Shown: positions 1 through 35,722 of the stretch, in pieces
Layout: each line of letters opens with the position of its first letter
Numbering within the stretch: position 1 is the first letter of the stretch
From: Struthio camelus
Taxonomy: Eukaryota > Chordata > Aves > Struthioniformes > Struthionidae
Assembly (NCBI RefSeq): GCF_040807025.1
Contig: NC_090944.1
Span: 118,622,738-118,686,737 of the forward strand
DNA: 64,000 nt
Direction: 5' to 3'
Position numbers and translations under genes: made by a program
The notes under the pieces: generated by a model
Databases searched by the model: none
What the model saw: the letters and a program-made list of their open reading frames with translations, nothing else
Told to the model about the DNA's origin: nothing

Positions 1-3000
1 AAGGGGCATGGCAGCATTCCATAAAGAATCAAATACCTTGAAGTAGAAGTCAAATCCAACCAGCTGAAGTTGCTCCAGATTCATGCAGATGAACAGACTC
101 CCTTTGAAGCTGTGGAAAGGATGTCTTTCTCCCTGCTCTATGCATCACATTGCAGGACTAGGGGATGAAACATTTGAGAGAAACCGATCGTTTGAGTTCT
201 TTCCCCAACCCCTCAGTGCGCGATGCAGAAGGACGACTCCACTAAAGTTATCTGAACTACCGTTTCAGTTTTAAGTTACTCAAAAGTTTTATCCAAACCA
301 TACATTTGAAAAAACAACAAAAGAAAACCTTTCCATATCCAGGGTCTGAGTACGTGCTTGGCCACGTGTTGGGAAAACTGAAAAGAGTTCAGTATTTTCT
401 ATCACTTTCTACCACCGCTTTCAGCTGGTAGAAACCCTGCAACACATTGCAGCTGGGTGCTTCCCTGCATGGTTTTCACTGCACCTGAAGTCCTGAGAAT
501 GCATCCTCACAGTCTAGCTGTAGCTTGAGTTATCAGGCAATGTGCCAGTACTTCTTGGAAAGGTCACTTGGATCAACAGGCGATACCTAACTGGTATTTT
601 CCTTTCACGTACATCTATACAAAAGCATTCCAGAAAGAGTTAAAGCTAGTCAGAAAGAAAAAAGCTTCAAAACTCTGTTTGTGTGCACTGGTCATAAGTA
701 GTTGTTGCAGATCCAGAGACGGCATTTAGCTCACAGATTGCTGTGAGCAACACAAAGTGAAAATAAACATCTAGATTCGCTGCATTTTTATACGCTAACA
801 AGGGGAAAATTGTTATAGTCCAAACTCTTTCTGTGTCAAGCTCAGAATATCTCTAAACTGTTTGTGCTCCTATGCTTTAACAATAACCAAAAAAGAAAGC
901 AGTCATCTTGGCTTTGTATGCCAAGTTATATACAGACCCAGCTACCCTGAAAAGCAGTTAGTGGTTCTGCTCCTTCTGAATGTGTTTGCATACAAATTGA
1001 CTGGTAAGTATTTTCAGCTCAACTCCAAATACGATTTTAGCTATTTAAGTTTACCTACGATGCTCTTTCAGCAGCAATGCGTTGTTGGCCAGCTTCTGGT
1101 CACACTCAAATTTAGTGATGAAGGAAGAATAAGGACCTCATCTGAGGACTCCTTTACCCTATTGCCAGAATCCCACTGCCTCAGAAAGGCTCCAGCCCAG
1201 ACGACAACAGCAAGGCTCCCCTGCCCGAGCCTGGAGTACAAAATTCTGCAGGAAACTTCATAAATGTTGTCCGGCTCTTCATTACGATTTCTAGCAATAA
1301 TTTATATATATATGTATGTATAAAAATATATGTATGCATATATGTATTTTTATATATACTTTAAAAAAATTAAATTGTACATATAAATATAACTTATATA
1401 CATATATATACCTATTGTCCTGACTTATTTACATTCTTTAAACTCATTGCAGCATGAAAAGAAAAAATGGAAGAACTGCAAGCAATAAGCAACAACAGCA
1501 TAGCAGAGACTGAGCTGATCCTAAGTTCCTCAGCAGGAATATCCCTGGGGAGTGTTCTTCTGTGCTGCTCATTCTTTCTGAATGGCAGACATATAACGTC
1601 CTTGTCCAAACGCCAGCTCTGTCATGATAAACGGTGATTTCAGAATGTTTTGAATCTCTCAAAATTTGAAACATAATTTAGTTAACTTGTACTTGCTGAC
1701 AAAGATAACTTTATTTCATTAGTGATAGTCAAGCAGTTATGATTTGCAAGATGATATATCAAGTCCAAGTTTTAACTTCAAATTGTTTTCATTATCTACT
1801 GAAGTTTCTGGTTCCAATATTGTAACATCTACACTGGGTGGGAAAAAAATTGATTTGTTAAGAAATTTGCATATGTACAAATTTGCATTTATACATACTG
1901 CTACATCGGGTAAAATCCTAAATCCCATTTACAAAAAGAAGGTACAAAGGGATGGACTTTGAAAATTCTTGGCGGCTCCAGGTATTTATGCTACACAGGT
2001 GCCTATGCTGGTCTTGATTTTGGGGAAGGTTTTTTTTGTTTTGTTTTGTTTTAATTTCCAGCTGATACCCCTGGCTTTCAACTATCTGAATCCACATTTG
2101 AAAGTTATTCTGGAGTGACTTTGCTAAGTAGGTACAAAGCCATAGCAAGAGAAAGGAGAACCTTTACCGTGGGTGCCCTTTTGCGTGGGACAACAAATGG
2201 GGTAAATACACTGCAGCAGTCACAGCTGCCGAGATAAGGCCATAGAAAGAGGGTCTGGAGGTGGCCCTGGGACCCATGCGGGGAGGCCATTCCTCACCTC
2301 CCAGGAGACAGGAACAACCCCACCAGGAGGGGAATTTCACAGAGTCTTCCTACTCCAGTGTCCCTCTCTGCGGGGTTTGCTATGCAGGTAGCCTGATTAA
2401 GCTAATCTCAGCGCTACTGAGAGGTAAAAGCCTGCTGGGGTGATCTCTGATTTCGGGGTGGAAAAAAATTTCGGGAGGGGTATTCGTTCTAGACATTGTT
2501 CCAAGGAGAACGTGTACAAATTTTAATTAGTATTTCCAGCGTGCCCTCAGGACTTTGGACGGATGCATTTTCAATAAATTAGCAATAGAACAGCAAGGAG
2601 AAATCTATCTTCCCATGTGTTGTCACTAGAGCTGAGATTAGCTCTTATTTATGGTTGCTGAACATCTGTGGGTAGGGCGTTCACAGCGCAGGTCCCTTGG
2701 CGCTGAAGCTTATTATTTCTGTTGATGAAAAGGAGTCCAAACGGGCGGGTCGTGGTATATTGACTACCCATTTACCATATACTGCCTTATTTTAGGAAGA
2801 AAATAATGTGATATACAGTCAGTAAAGTGTGATTTCCCCAGGTGAGACCTGAATGAAAGTATTTGTGGAGGTTAATTTTAAAATGCAATGTCATCAGCAC
2901 GGTTTTCTCTATGTGGGGAGCAAAGCTGTATAGTATAAACTGACGAAGCATCTATGGTAAACATGACGGGAAAAATAAGTGCTCTTTGCTGACAAAAGTG

Positions 3001-5340
3001 CTGGTGCTGGGTGGCGCATCAGCAGTACCTTTGAAACGCCAGTGCAGGGGACAGTTTACTCCCAGTTTACCAGCATCTCCTGTGCCTAGGCTGAATTCTG
3101 GAAGCAAAACACATCTCTTTTACTGACTTCAAACAGCAAGAAGCATGAATGCAGAAACCAGAAGTGATAAAAGTTCTTGGGTGGTATACGTTTTGCACAC
3201 AACAGTTACCTGCCAGGATCCATCCAAGATTTTCTAGTCAAGGTCTTCTAAGTGCATGATCTGAAAGCACTGGAAACTAAGGATTTCTCAATTTTAGTCT
3301 CATTAAACTGAGTATGACTTTCAAGAAAAAAACAGAGGAAATCAGAGGAAATATTTAATGAAAACATAGACAAAGTGCAAATCTTGCTGAATAAATTAAT
3401 ATTTTTCTTTTTCAGGAGGTTAAATTTGAATTTTGTTTGCTACCTAGAATGTTGACTAAATCAGAATTCTTCTGTTCTTTCTGTTAGTGGCATGACTGTA
3501 ACATGTTAGCCCACGGCAATTAAGAACTTAAGTACATGAAGTTAAAGCTTATGTTGAGGAATGTGGAAAAAGCTATCTAATAATTTTGTTTTAAGATAAA
3601 AGTCCTATTTTAAATGTTTGCTATTGTTTGTGAACAGTTTAACTTTTCTAATGTGTTTTCAAATGGAAAAAATAATGAGGTTAATAATTTATTTTAAAGC
3701 ATCATCTGAAAAATATTTTTTCTGTTTATTTTGGACTTTAACAACTATACTTAATCTGAGTTACAGAATTCATTCCTAGTTTCAAGTAAGGTGGATAACT
3801 TTTTTAAGTTGAAGCATGTATCTGGCATGACTGCTTCTTAAAGTTTAAAAAGCTATGGCATTTCTGTGTGAAAGATCTCAGAACAATGTCAGAATAATGC
3901 GAGTTATGACTCTACAATATTTCTCAGGACCAAAGTTAGGGTGACAGAACGTTACTATTTCATTTACACAGAAATTACCAAGACAAAGTGTCAAGCGATT
4001 TAAAGCTAACGTAAAAGTATTTGTTGTATGCTGGTTGTTGACAGCAAAGGTGTTCAAGACAGTGACTTTTCACGCTTATTTTGTGTAGTTTTGTCCCTTG
4101 TGGTGAATGGACAGTGTCTGCTAGAAGATCTTCACTTCTAGATCATTTCCAAATCATCCTTACACATTCCTCATCTAGGCCTTCATTATGGTTTTTTTTT
4201 TTCTAGATTTGGCAACATCACTCTTGAACCTCCTCAGCATACATATTGTTTTTTTCCCTTTCCACGTGAAATGCTACTATGCTGTATCTTCTTTGCTTGT
4301 CAGTTGCAACCTTGTAAGTCTCTGCTTTTAAATATTTCGGCTTTCCCATTTGATACCCTATTAATATAAGGTGCTTTGAAAGGCCAAAGTAACCCCCTTC
4401 ACTGCTTAACAAAATATTCATGTTGCTCATGTCTTTGGTGTTATATAAATGTTTCCAACCACTCCTTTATTACACTCTTACAAAATAAAATACATTATTA
4501 TAACAGCACGAACGAAGCTTTGAACAGTTATTTGCCATGAGTTAGAAAACAGCAATTTTAATGAGTAATAACGACATACAAATCTTTTGAAACAATCTTC
4601 TGTTTGACAGCAGCAGAGCAAACATGAATTCAGGAGAACATGGTGAACATTCTTGCCTTGCCACCTAATATATTTCTGCACCAAAATAAAACTGCACCCG
4701 TGAATTCTGAATCTGGATGGAGTTAAGTTCTTTTGCCCAGGCCAAGTTTCTGGATCACTCGTCTTGATTTCTCTCTTGCCAAAAGATAAGAAACATGTTG
4801 GCACAGAAGAAAAATTATTACTTGGACTGTTCTCCCAGCCAATGAATCTGGTTTTTATAAATACAGCTTTAACAGAAAAATCCTATAAAGAAAACACAGA
4901 AAAGATTTGTAACCCACAAACAGTATCAAAATAGCATTAGAACAAAACTAGTAATAAACTACATTAAATTATTTATGAACTCTTCCCCAAACTTAAATCC
5001 TCGTTAACTCCAGATGACAGACGAATTTAGACCATTTGTTTTAATTTAATCCTGCATGGATCTCACCGTTGGTGTGATCAGACCTCTACGCTCACGTTAC
5101 TTTTCATTCACGTTCACACAAAGTAATTCTCTCTTTCGTATTATACGACCGAGCAATAATTTAACCGCCCAAAGAGTAATTAATGCAAGAAACGCCCCCC
5201 CAAAAACGCAACACACTGGGCGCGCAGCTGCACAAGTATTGTAACTGCTCGTGATACGCAGCCCTAACTGTTGTGACCTTCCTCTTGCACTTTCGCTGTA
5301 TTTTGACATTGCTGGTTTAAGCGAAGCTCAAGTATGACTG
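1..5340. other. Gene-poor DNA upstream of PNPT1
   Basis: I find no exon, RNA gene or clear transposon here. Short open frames on both strands lack recognisable domains and splice context. The stretch contains an AT-rich low-complexity patch (about 1301-1410) and a short run of TTTTG units near 2030-2050. In mammals the next gene on this side is EFEMP1, but no EFEMP1-like exon was recognised, so its 3' end is probably further upstream. Confidence 0.6.
1301..1410. repeat. AT-rich low-complexity/microsatellite patch
   Basis: Interrupted TA and TATG units (tatatatgtatg-like) fill roughly 110 bases. This is simple sequence, with no sign of a transposon around it. Confidence 0.75.
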
Positions 5341-5657
5341 TTTTTGCCCGGGGGAGGAGGACACTGAGGCCTGGGGGGCTGCGCGCAGGGCAGGCCCCGC
5401 GCGTGGCGGGGAGCCACCCGGGCCCAGCCCAGACCCCCTGCCACCGGGTCAGCGCTTAACGCCGCTGCGAGATTAAGCACCAGAGAGAGTCAGGAGGTTA
5501 TATTACAAATCCTGAACTTTCAAAGTTTGGTTTTTTTTAAAAAAAAAAAAAACCCCTAAGCCGCAGAGCGACGCCACCACGGCCAGAAGAAGCCACGGTA
5601 CCGCCACCGGCCCTCCCCCCCCCCCCCCCGCCCAACGGACGCTCCCGACGCGACGCG

Positions 5658-5665
5658 TGACGTGA
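5658..5665 (+). promoter_or_regulatory. CRE/ATF-like motif
   Basis: TGACGTGA, one base from the consensus CRE, sits about 250 bases before the PNPT1 start codon in CpG-rich sequence. This is a motif match only. Confidence 0.35.
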
Positions 5666-5780
5666 GCGCGCCCTGAGCCGCCCGTCCCTTCGCGGCCGCC
5701 GTCGCCAGGCCGTGCTCCGCTAGAGGGTGCGGGTACGCGCTGGCCTCGCGGAATCGAAACTAACCCACCGGGCACAGGAG

Positions 5781-5785
5781 CCAAT
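5781..5785 (+). promoter_or_regulatory. CCAAT box (distal)
   Basis: CCAAT in the context gagccaatccg, the first of three NF-Y-type motifs within 92 bases. Confidence 0.5.
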
Positions 5786-5835
5786 CCGCTCCGATCTTGT
5801 TGCCCGACAGCCCGCCCCCCCGGCACGACCGAGAG

Positions 5836-5840
5836 CCAAT
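5836..5840 (+). promoter_or_regulatory. CCAAT box (middle)
   Basis: CCAAT in the context agagccaatcgg, a close fit to the NF-Y consensus (CCAATCGG/CCAATCAG). It lies 55 bases from the distal box. Confidence 0.55.
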
Positions 5841-5867
5841 CGGATGGCGCTTTACGAGGAGGCGGCC

Positions 5868-5872
5868 ATTGG
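5868..5872 (-). promoter_or_regulatory. CCAAT box (proximal, reverse)
   Basis: ATTGG (CCAAT on the minus strand) in the context gccattggcg, 43 bases before the PNPT1 start codon. With the two direct boxes it makes the multiple-CCAAT arrangement common in TATA-less promoters. Confidence 0.5.
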
Positions 5873-5914
5873 CGTGACACCCGCCTCGCCCACCCTCGCT
5901 CGCCCGCTCGCGCG

Positions 5915-28171
<22,257 letters not shown>

Positions 28172-28829
28172 CTGGTAAGGCCGTAGAAACCACTTTATAC
28201 CACTCGGCACTGCACTTTGGCAACTACTGTAGAGAATTTTATCACTTTTTAAATATATTGTGCAGTTACACTTCGGGGGTGTACAAATACTGCTTGCCAG
28301 TTATCATATCATTAAATTAGGAACTGCTGTTTCCTATGTTGTAGTTGTAAAGAGCTCGATATTATAAAATGGGTTCAAATGCCTTGACTCTTTCAGGCAT
28401 CCTAAACAGTGTATTTTCTCCAGAACAAACTTATTTGCTAACCTGAAGCATCTATGTAAGCATTCTCTCTTTTTTCCCTCCTCTATATAAAAGAGGAAAA
28501 AAAAGAATGGGGGAAGCAGGTGGAACAGCATGGGAAGGGAAAAGAAAAAATAAGCTGCTTTTTGGAAATTTCTGAGTCCGTTACTGGAATGCCCAAAGCT
28601 GTTCTCTAGAACTAGTCTCCCTAACAGACGTTCGATTGTAGGAACATTTGATTTAAGTTGGCTTTAAACTTTCCCAAATCTATTGTACTCCTTTTTTGTC
28701 CCCCTTAGGAAGCCACTAAAACAGCAAGGTGTCCGATCGTAAAATTAAGAGAAATTATGCAGCAAATTTGGCAAATGGAATTGCTACTTACCAATGATAA
28801 CTTAGGAAAATCTGTGGCAATGTTCTAGG

Positions 28830-28835
28830 AATAAA
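28830..28835 (+). terminator. PNPT1: Poly(A) signal AATAAA (first)
   Basis: A canonical hexamer about 660 bases after the PNPT1 stop and 30 bases before a second hexamer. Confidence 0.5.
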
Positions 28836-28859
28836 TCAGAACACTGGAAGAAATTCAGA

Positions 28860-28865
28860 AATAAA
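28860..28865 (+). terminator. PNPT1: Poly(A) signal AATAAA (second)
   Basis: A canonical hexamer followed by T-rich and TG-containing sequence (cttcagtgaattttaaag, then tgtttctgaatttg), a plausible cleavage and downstream element. This is the likelier main signal of the pair. Confidence 0.6.
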
Positions 28866-28899
28866 CTTTCTTCAGTGAATTTTAAAGAAATGTTTCTGA

Positions 28900-31800
28900 A
28901 TTTGATATCTTTGATGTAAAAAGTTTCTTACAGAGTACTTTTTCTCTTTCAGGGGAAAAGGCCTAATAGTTCATGGAAATATAAGCGATCTTCACTAGAA
29001 TCTGCAGATGGATGATAGTGAGTCATGTTTTTAAAAGAGAAGCTATTCACGCTTAAAGGTGATGTAGAACTTCAAAGTCTTCAAACAGACAAAAACCTTA
29101 AAAAAAAAAAAAAAAAACAGTGCTCTTATCTTGCATAGCGTGCGTTAGCGTGGGTGAGGATCTAAGAACATGGAATTGTATAGACCGGAGAGCAGATTAT
29201 TTATTTTTTAAATGCATTTCAATGCTTAAGGTTCCTCTTGTTACCATCTCAAAATAAAATTGCAAAAATGAGAGAGAACTATTTAGCAGTTGTTTCCTTG
29301 GAGAAGGAATTGTCCCATATACTCGACTGATGAGATATGAGAGGAGTTGAAAGGCACACGTGGCCGGCGAAAGCGTTACTGGCATTTCAGTGTACACGAT
29401 GGAAAGGCTGAGCAAAAGGTAAAAACTTACAAGAAGTATCACCTTTAACATGACTGGTACTGTTTCAGATAAATCCATCAATAACTGTCAGTATTCTGAC
29501 TGCAATGATGCTAGAAGATCTGAGCAAAAGGAGGACAAAACAAAGAACCTGGCTGAAACCTGATCATTTATTCTGGGATCATTAGCACTGAATTTTAAAA
29601 TATATAATAAAAAACTAGGATTAAAATAATTGTTTTGTAATAAACACTGGATATGATACATTTTCCCCTCCCCCAAATCTCCTCGTTGAGTGTCAAAATT
29701 CTTCTATTTGATTATGTTCTATCAGTGGGTTCACCAGTCTCTTTTAGACATCAAAATGTTTTCCAGGGGCTCACCAGAATTACTTGTTTTTTCTACTGTG
29801 AGGGGTGGACTTTCAAAATCAAGGAGGTATTCCTTCTCATGTTCCCAAATTTGTAGAGAGGCCTAATAAGGAAATCAAGTTCTCACCTGATGGCAAGTGG
29901 GCTCTGGACCTCCTGACAGAAAACCCAAACTTTTGGGAGAGGAGAGATGTGAATGTATAGTAAGAGTTGTTTTGCCTTTTTTTATTCAAAGTTAAAATAT
30001 TAAAGAAAAAAATGACTGGCCTACTTCTTTGTAGTTGTCTTTCTTTTTTCATCATATAGGACTGAAAAAGTTTTCCCTAACAGTCTTGTCATCATCTTTG
30101 AGCACTCTATTCTGGTATTTCTTAGTAAGAACTCTACTGTCCTTGCTTACTGTGAGTTGACTTAATTGATCAATATCTAGGTGGTTATGTGTCCTGGATA
30201 GTACTAATAGAATAATGTAGGCAAATTCCTAAGCAGAAGCTCAGAAATGTTTTGATTTCTCGTAACTGTTCTCAGAAATTCTAACCTCCGCCTAAGAGGC
30301 TTTCCAATGTATAGTTTCCTTTATTGTGGAAAATTTTCTGTAAGGCTTGTTTTTGTAGTAGAGCTGATGGATGCTCTAGTTACGAAAATACTACGTAAGC
30401 TACCAACCCTAGAAGCTGCTTTTCTGGCTAGCTCATTACCAATAAGTTGCTTCTGTTTGAATGTGTGACAGTTGATGATTTAAGAGTCAGAAGACTCCCA
30501 TTCTTTCCTGAAAATGCCTTTTCTCACCTGCAGTAACAGGAGTATTAATGATTCCTGTTGGTCAGTGTGATACAGTGCCCCTGTAATGGGGGTTGGGGGG
30601 GAGGCAGCTTGTACAATCAACCTGCCTTTCTGCACTTGTCACAAGTGTTAGGCCCTGTGGGAAGGGGTGGAAAGAAATATGCTTGGGAGCTGACTGGGAG
30701 GAGCACAAAGCAGCTGCTCTTACCGGAAGAGAGAAGCTTGGTAGGAGCCAAGAACTGAGTAAGTTTGTGCTAGTCAGAACTTTCCTGGAGAGAGACAGGC
30801 TGGCTGCAGACACCATGGATTCATCTGGGAGCTGTCAGTAGTAGCGAACTGGGCCATGGCAGAGGATGCTTGACTTGTCTCCTCAGGTGATACCAGCTGC
30901 AATCAAAGAACAGGTAGGTTGTTAATGTCTGAGAGAGACTGAGAACTCAGCTCTGTTGCAGCAGGCTTTATTTTCCGTGTCTGAAACACTGTTTTTTGTC
31001 TCTACTGCGCTAGATAATTAGCTTCTGTAATGACCCATCTTAAATGGAGCCATTGGGAAGAAAAAAAAAAAAAATTGCTTTGGAAAATGAAGCTGGGCAA
31101 CTGCCACATTACACCATCTCCTGTGAACTTCTTTTCGGTGAGGCAGTGTTGCTTAACAAGAATTCCAGACAGCAGTCTGGTATCTTGCAGCTCCGTTTTC
31201 TGAGTACAGCTGTAACAGAGGTTGCCCAGTTAAGTGTGGACTTCCTTATTATGAAATCTTGGAGGAAGAAATGTCATATTTGAGGATTTTTTTCTGTGCT
31301 ACGTGAGTGCCATCAGTGTGGTCTCTGCTTATAGCCGAGCTGATGCATCTTGACTCTTTTCCCGCTTTATCTTTTGTGTGTGGATTACTGAATAAACCAC
31401 TTAAAATTCTGAGCTACCATAAAGGCTGATAGGAGAACTTAATTGCCATCCTTATGGTTCAAAATCATTACAACTCCCATTATCACACAGCTGATTTAAA
31501 AAAAAAAAAAAAAAGCTAAATTGTTTAAGACAAATGGTCTGTTCATTTCAGAAGTTTATCTTGATAATAACACACAGATGAAACTTTACATACTAGTATG
31601 CAGAAATATGAATTTCTTCAGTTTGCAATAATTAAATATATGTAAAATTTCCTTTAAGAAGTCATTGAACTGTTATATACAGTTAAAGTTGTCAATACTT
31701 ATCTGGCACTAAAACTCTTTGGTATCCTAAATACTTACAGAATTATTGAGTGACAATTCTTGTAAAGGAAGATTTGCATATAGCAAGTAACTTTTTGGAT

Positions 31801-34800
31801 ACTTGCACAGGATCTGTCCAACTTCTGAGTGAAACTTCTCTGAAAAAATGGTTCCACATCTGTTTTTCCACCGAAAGGTAAGAATAACCTTAACTGGCCT
31901 ATTTTATGTTGTCAGCTATCGGTGCCCAATTTAAAATAATATAGGCTTAGCAAGCAAAAATGTATTACCTCTAAGCAAATCATACTTAAATTCACGTGCA
32001 TACTTTTCCCATGCTTCAGTATGGAGAGAGCTATGAAAATACTACTTCAGTCTAAGTCTACTACTTGTGTTCTGCAGTGAAGACGATTCATTTACACTGC
32101 TTTTTCTCAGACCTGTATGTGTAACTAGTGAAATAATTTTTAGACAAATAAGCTGTCTTAGTATTTTTGTGTTAAGATATTAAAGTCTGGAGTATTGTTG
32201 CACTACCACTGTATAAGCAGAGTTGGTCTTTGCTCTGAAGAGCTAGCAGTCGAGACAGCACACTGAGTAAATGCACTAACATTGGAAAGAACAGGTTACT
32301 TTTATAGAAACAAAAAAAAAAAGTAACACACTGTCTACTGAAGTTCCATTTTTTTGTTGTTGTGTACGAACAAAACTTGGTGCTTTCCGTTGGTTTAAAG
32401 AATAATAAAGTTTCTGAAACCTTCCCATCACATCCAAGCTCTAGTGCTATATTTTTCTGCCAGGCCAAGAGGGCTGGAATTTCCTTCATTTGACAATGCT
32501 GAAATATTCACGTAGGCACAAAGCTTCAGGAGCTGGGGTACTCTTAAATGCCAGCAATATATACTGCAGGTATTGTAGTGACAGTATTAGAGGTGGCAGA
32601 ATTGTACTTCTGGGATTATATGCCAGAGGGAATGGTATGGTCTCTTAATTTCACTCCAAGAACCTTTACATGATTTAGGAATTAGTTGCTTTTCTTGTTT
32701 GTTTTAAAAGCAAAAATTAAAAAAGAAGAGCTCCCTGCAGCTCCATACTGTGACATATGATGACTTGCTCTGTCTGGAGTTCACCCTAATGGAATTCTTC
32801 ATTTCAATAAAGAACAGAGAGCTGTTTCTAACAGCTCCAGCTCATTGCTTTGTGATAATGGGGAGAGATGGGCTACTGGCAGGTGCAGCAGCACAGTGAA
32901 AAAGTGCTGCTTTGATTTTCCTGACTTTCACTTTGCATGCATTGTTTTGTGTCTTTTGTGTTTTCCCTGGTTTTAAATCAAAGCTGTAAGAGCCATTGGG
33001 ACAAGTCTTGTATATCTTCTTCAGGCAAAGCGCCCACAGATTTGGCTTGAGCTTTAGTGGAAAACATTACAAGGTAGCGACCCAGTTCCCAACATCCCTG
33101 GTCCAAGTTCTCCTGTAGCTGGGGAGTTCTCAGTGCAGTTCTGCACGCAAGAAGCTCCACATCTGCAGGAGTACAACTGGGACATGTTCTGGAGTGGCAT
33201 TTTTCCATAGAGGTGGTTGCTCTCGTGTGTGGAGAGGCCACAGATTTATTACATAGCCCTAAAACGAGAAATTATTTTTTGTTCCGATTCTGACTCGTGT
33301 ATCGCCTACTCTTTTCATTGCTGTTCACAATGATAGATGAGAATTTGCTCCACAGTGTTCTAGTGTGGTCTTGAGCTATTCTGTATATCTGGATAAATCC
33401 CATATTTAGTCTTTAGTAAGAGTGGCCGTATTTGAACTTTTACATGCTGTTGTTTGAGAAATTGAAGAGTGTGTGTAGAGGTGCTGTTGAGGGGAGAAGG
33501 AGCCCAAGAGTGGCAAACATCTTGAAGCAGCACAGCGCTGATCATTGGGTTTTGTGTTTCTCTCATGCAGTTTTACTGAGCTTTTACTGAGACAAAAATA
33601 GGCCTGATGGGTAGAACCTTGAGGGCATCGGGCCATATAACAGGGCAAAGGCCAGACAGGTAGCTAGGAAGGCTTATGTGGAACCCAGCTGTAAACTGCT
33701 TAATGTGGTTTCACCAGCCACAATTTGAGACTCACTAAGATAACATGGCCTTTTCCAAGCAGTTACTTACCTCTAACTATATGATGTACCTTGAACATAC
33801 TTTGCTGTGCACAAGTGTATATGACAGTTCTCAAAAGTGCATCTTACATTTAACGTCTTTTGCAAAGAAGAAAAGTAATGACTGCGTGTCTCCAGTGAGC
33901 CCTCTTAAAGACAAAAACTGGTTCAACGGGGGTTGAACCTCAGTTCCCCAGAACCCTCATAAGGGTTCTTCAGTTAAGCTTTCTCTTACCCTTTTTTATA
34001 TGTGGATTGTCTTGCAGATGTTAAATAGGCAGACTAACGAGTTTTCAGACGCATCAGTTTGCCTCTTAAGAAATGTTAGACTTTTCAGCTGATCAGCTGA
34101 AACAAGCCAGCTGCTCAAAAACTGCATCTTGCTGCCACCAAGAAATGATCAGTGACTGGCAAATGTCCAGCGTACTGAACAGTGGCGAATTTTAAATAAG
34201 CCTGTTACAAACAATGTATGTCAGAGCAGAATATCTAAACATGAGACTTAAATGTTACATAAATACTCTGAATAATATTTTGCTTTCCCGGAGAATATTT
34301 TTTTAATATCATGAAGGCGTGACATATAGTTGCTTACAGTGGCATGTTCTGCAGTAAACTGCTGCTTTCCCTTCCATTTGGAAGGAGATTAACTTAGACC
34401 AGAGAAATGACAGTGTTTTAGTGTTTACACCTATTCAGGTGTAATTGCTTTCTCGCTTAGGCAAGAGCTAGGAGAACTTGGGTTTGCCTGGGACTGAGAG
34501 AAACTCTGGCCTGCGAGACGCCCTGGCCTGCAGGTTACTTGCTCTTCCCCTCTCCCTTCTCTTCCAGAGGTTGAAAGATTTTTATGGTCCAAGAAACTGC
34601 CAGTTGCCCTCACCCCAAAGGGCCCCACTGTCTCGGACAGCTCTGTCCTTTGTACGCTCCTGTGTCCTTTTCCCCTGCCCTCATGCGCATACTGAGGTTT
34701 ACTGAACTCTCCCAGTACATTAACCAGCCATAAATACAACATCCTTCCTTCTTTTGCCCAGCAGCGTCTGTTCCGCTGCTCTCGTCCTTCATTTGCGTGT

Positions 34801-35430
34801 ATCCATTAAAGTAAACTTTAATTTTCAATTAATTTTATTCTTAGTACTGAGAGAAAATGTATAACTGCTCTTCAGTACAAAAAAAAAAAAAAAAATTATT
34901 AGCTTCAGTGTGTCTGGCAAGGGGTCTGTCTTTACCTGCACAGCGTTTGCAGGGACCAGTTAAACAGCTCTTTCACTGACAGGTTTCACAGACCAACTTT
35001 ACACTTCTTTGTACCCAAAAGCTTTGCCAACCGTGCGCAACAAAATGCGTTACTGCAGCCTTTGCGGTGGGGCCAGAGGAGATGTTACAGAACAATACTG
35101 CTGCTATTTTATGATAGGAGAGAATCCTCAACCTTTTTCTTTGAAAACGGTTTTTTTTTTTTTTTAAATACTAGGCCTTGTTTAAAGTTGTGTTATTCCG
35201 GTATAGCTCCTAAAACTAAGCCAGGCAGGACGCAGATCTCTCAGTTAAAGGAAGTTTGCATCACGGAGCTAGTCCCGTACAAGCCTCTTCCCCTTCTCTC
35301 CGTGCAGACGTGGATACCCTGGGCGGGGTACCAGCTTTTTTGAGAGTCTGCGGGTTTTTTTGTTGGTGGAGGTGTTCCTTTTGTTTGTTTGTTTGTTTGT
35401 GTTTTAACTGTTACACGGCTGCCGTTTTTC
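28900..35430. other. Intergenic DNA between PNPT1 and PPP4R3B
   Basis: No exon or known transposon recognised. There are poly(A) tracts near 29100, 31498 and 34879, and two less A/T-rich segments (about 30540-30910 and 32820-33250) whose open frames show no domain. The poly(A) at 34879-34895 follows a segment of ordinary composition and could be an old retroposition scar, but no source gene or target-site duplication was seen. Confidence 0.55.
35381..35401. repeat. (GTTT)n microsatellite
   Basis: Five TTTG/GTTT units just before the PPP4R3B CpG island. Confidence 0.8.
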
Positions 35431-35722
35431 TGATGTAAAGCAGCCCTTCAGAAAGGCCATGCGCATCGGAAGGCCGAGGCTGTGAAGCACCGCGCACCCG
35501 CTCTTCGCTGCGCCGGCAGGTGAGGGCCGCTGCCGGGCCGGTAACTGCGCAGCGGGGCCCGGCCCCTTCCCGCCCCTCCCCCCCCACCGCCAACGGCCGC
35601 CCCTGGCCCCGCCCCCTTCGTCGCCTCGGCGAGCGCGCGTCGCCTCGCGGCCGCCGTAGCCCCTGCGAGTGGAGCCCGTGGCTGGCGCTGAAAGGAAGAG
35701 AAAGGCAGCGAGAGTCGGGTTA

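Larger units (their letters stand above)
28172..28890 (+). other. PNPT1: Predicted PNPT1 3' untranslated region
   Basis: About 0.7 kb between the stop codon and the likely cleavage point after the second AATAAA. A GTAAGG donor-like motif starts three bases after the stop, and an acceptor-like ctctttcag ends at 28952, so a UTR intron cannot be excluded. Confidence 0.6.

Noticed and set aside
862-1263. A 133-codon plus-strand frame upstream of PNPT1
   Set aside because: No homology recognised, no promoter or splice signals, and next to low-complexity DNA. Not an EFEMP1 exon.
32978-33241. An 87-codon minus-strand frame of normal composition in the intergenic region
   Set aside because: No recognisable domain, no splice or poly(A) context, and a length easily reached by chance. 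A database search would be needed to revive it.
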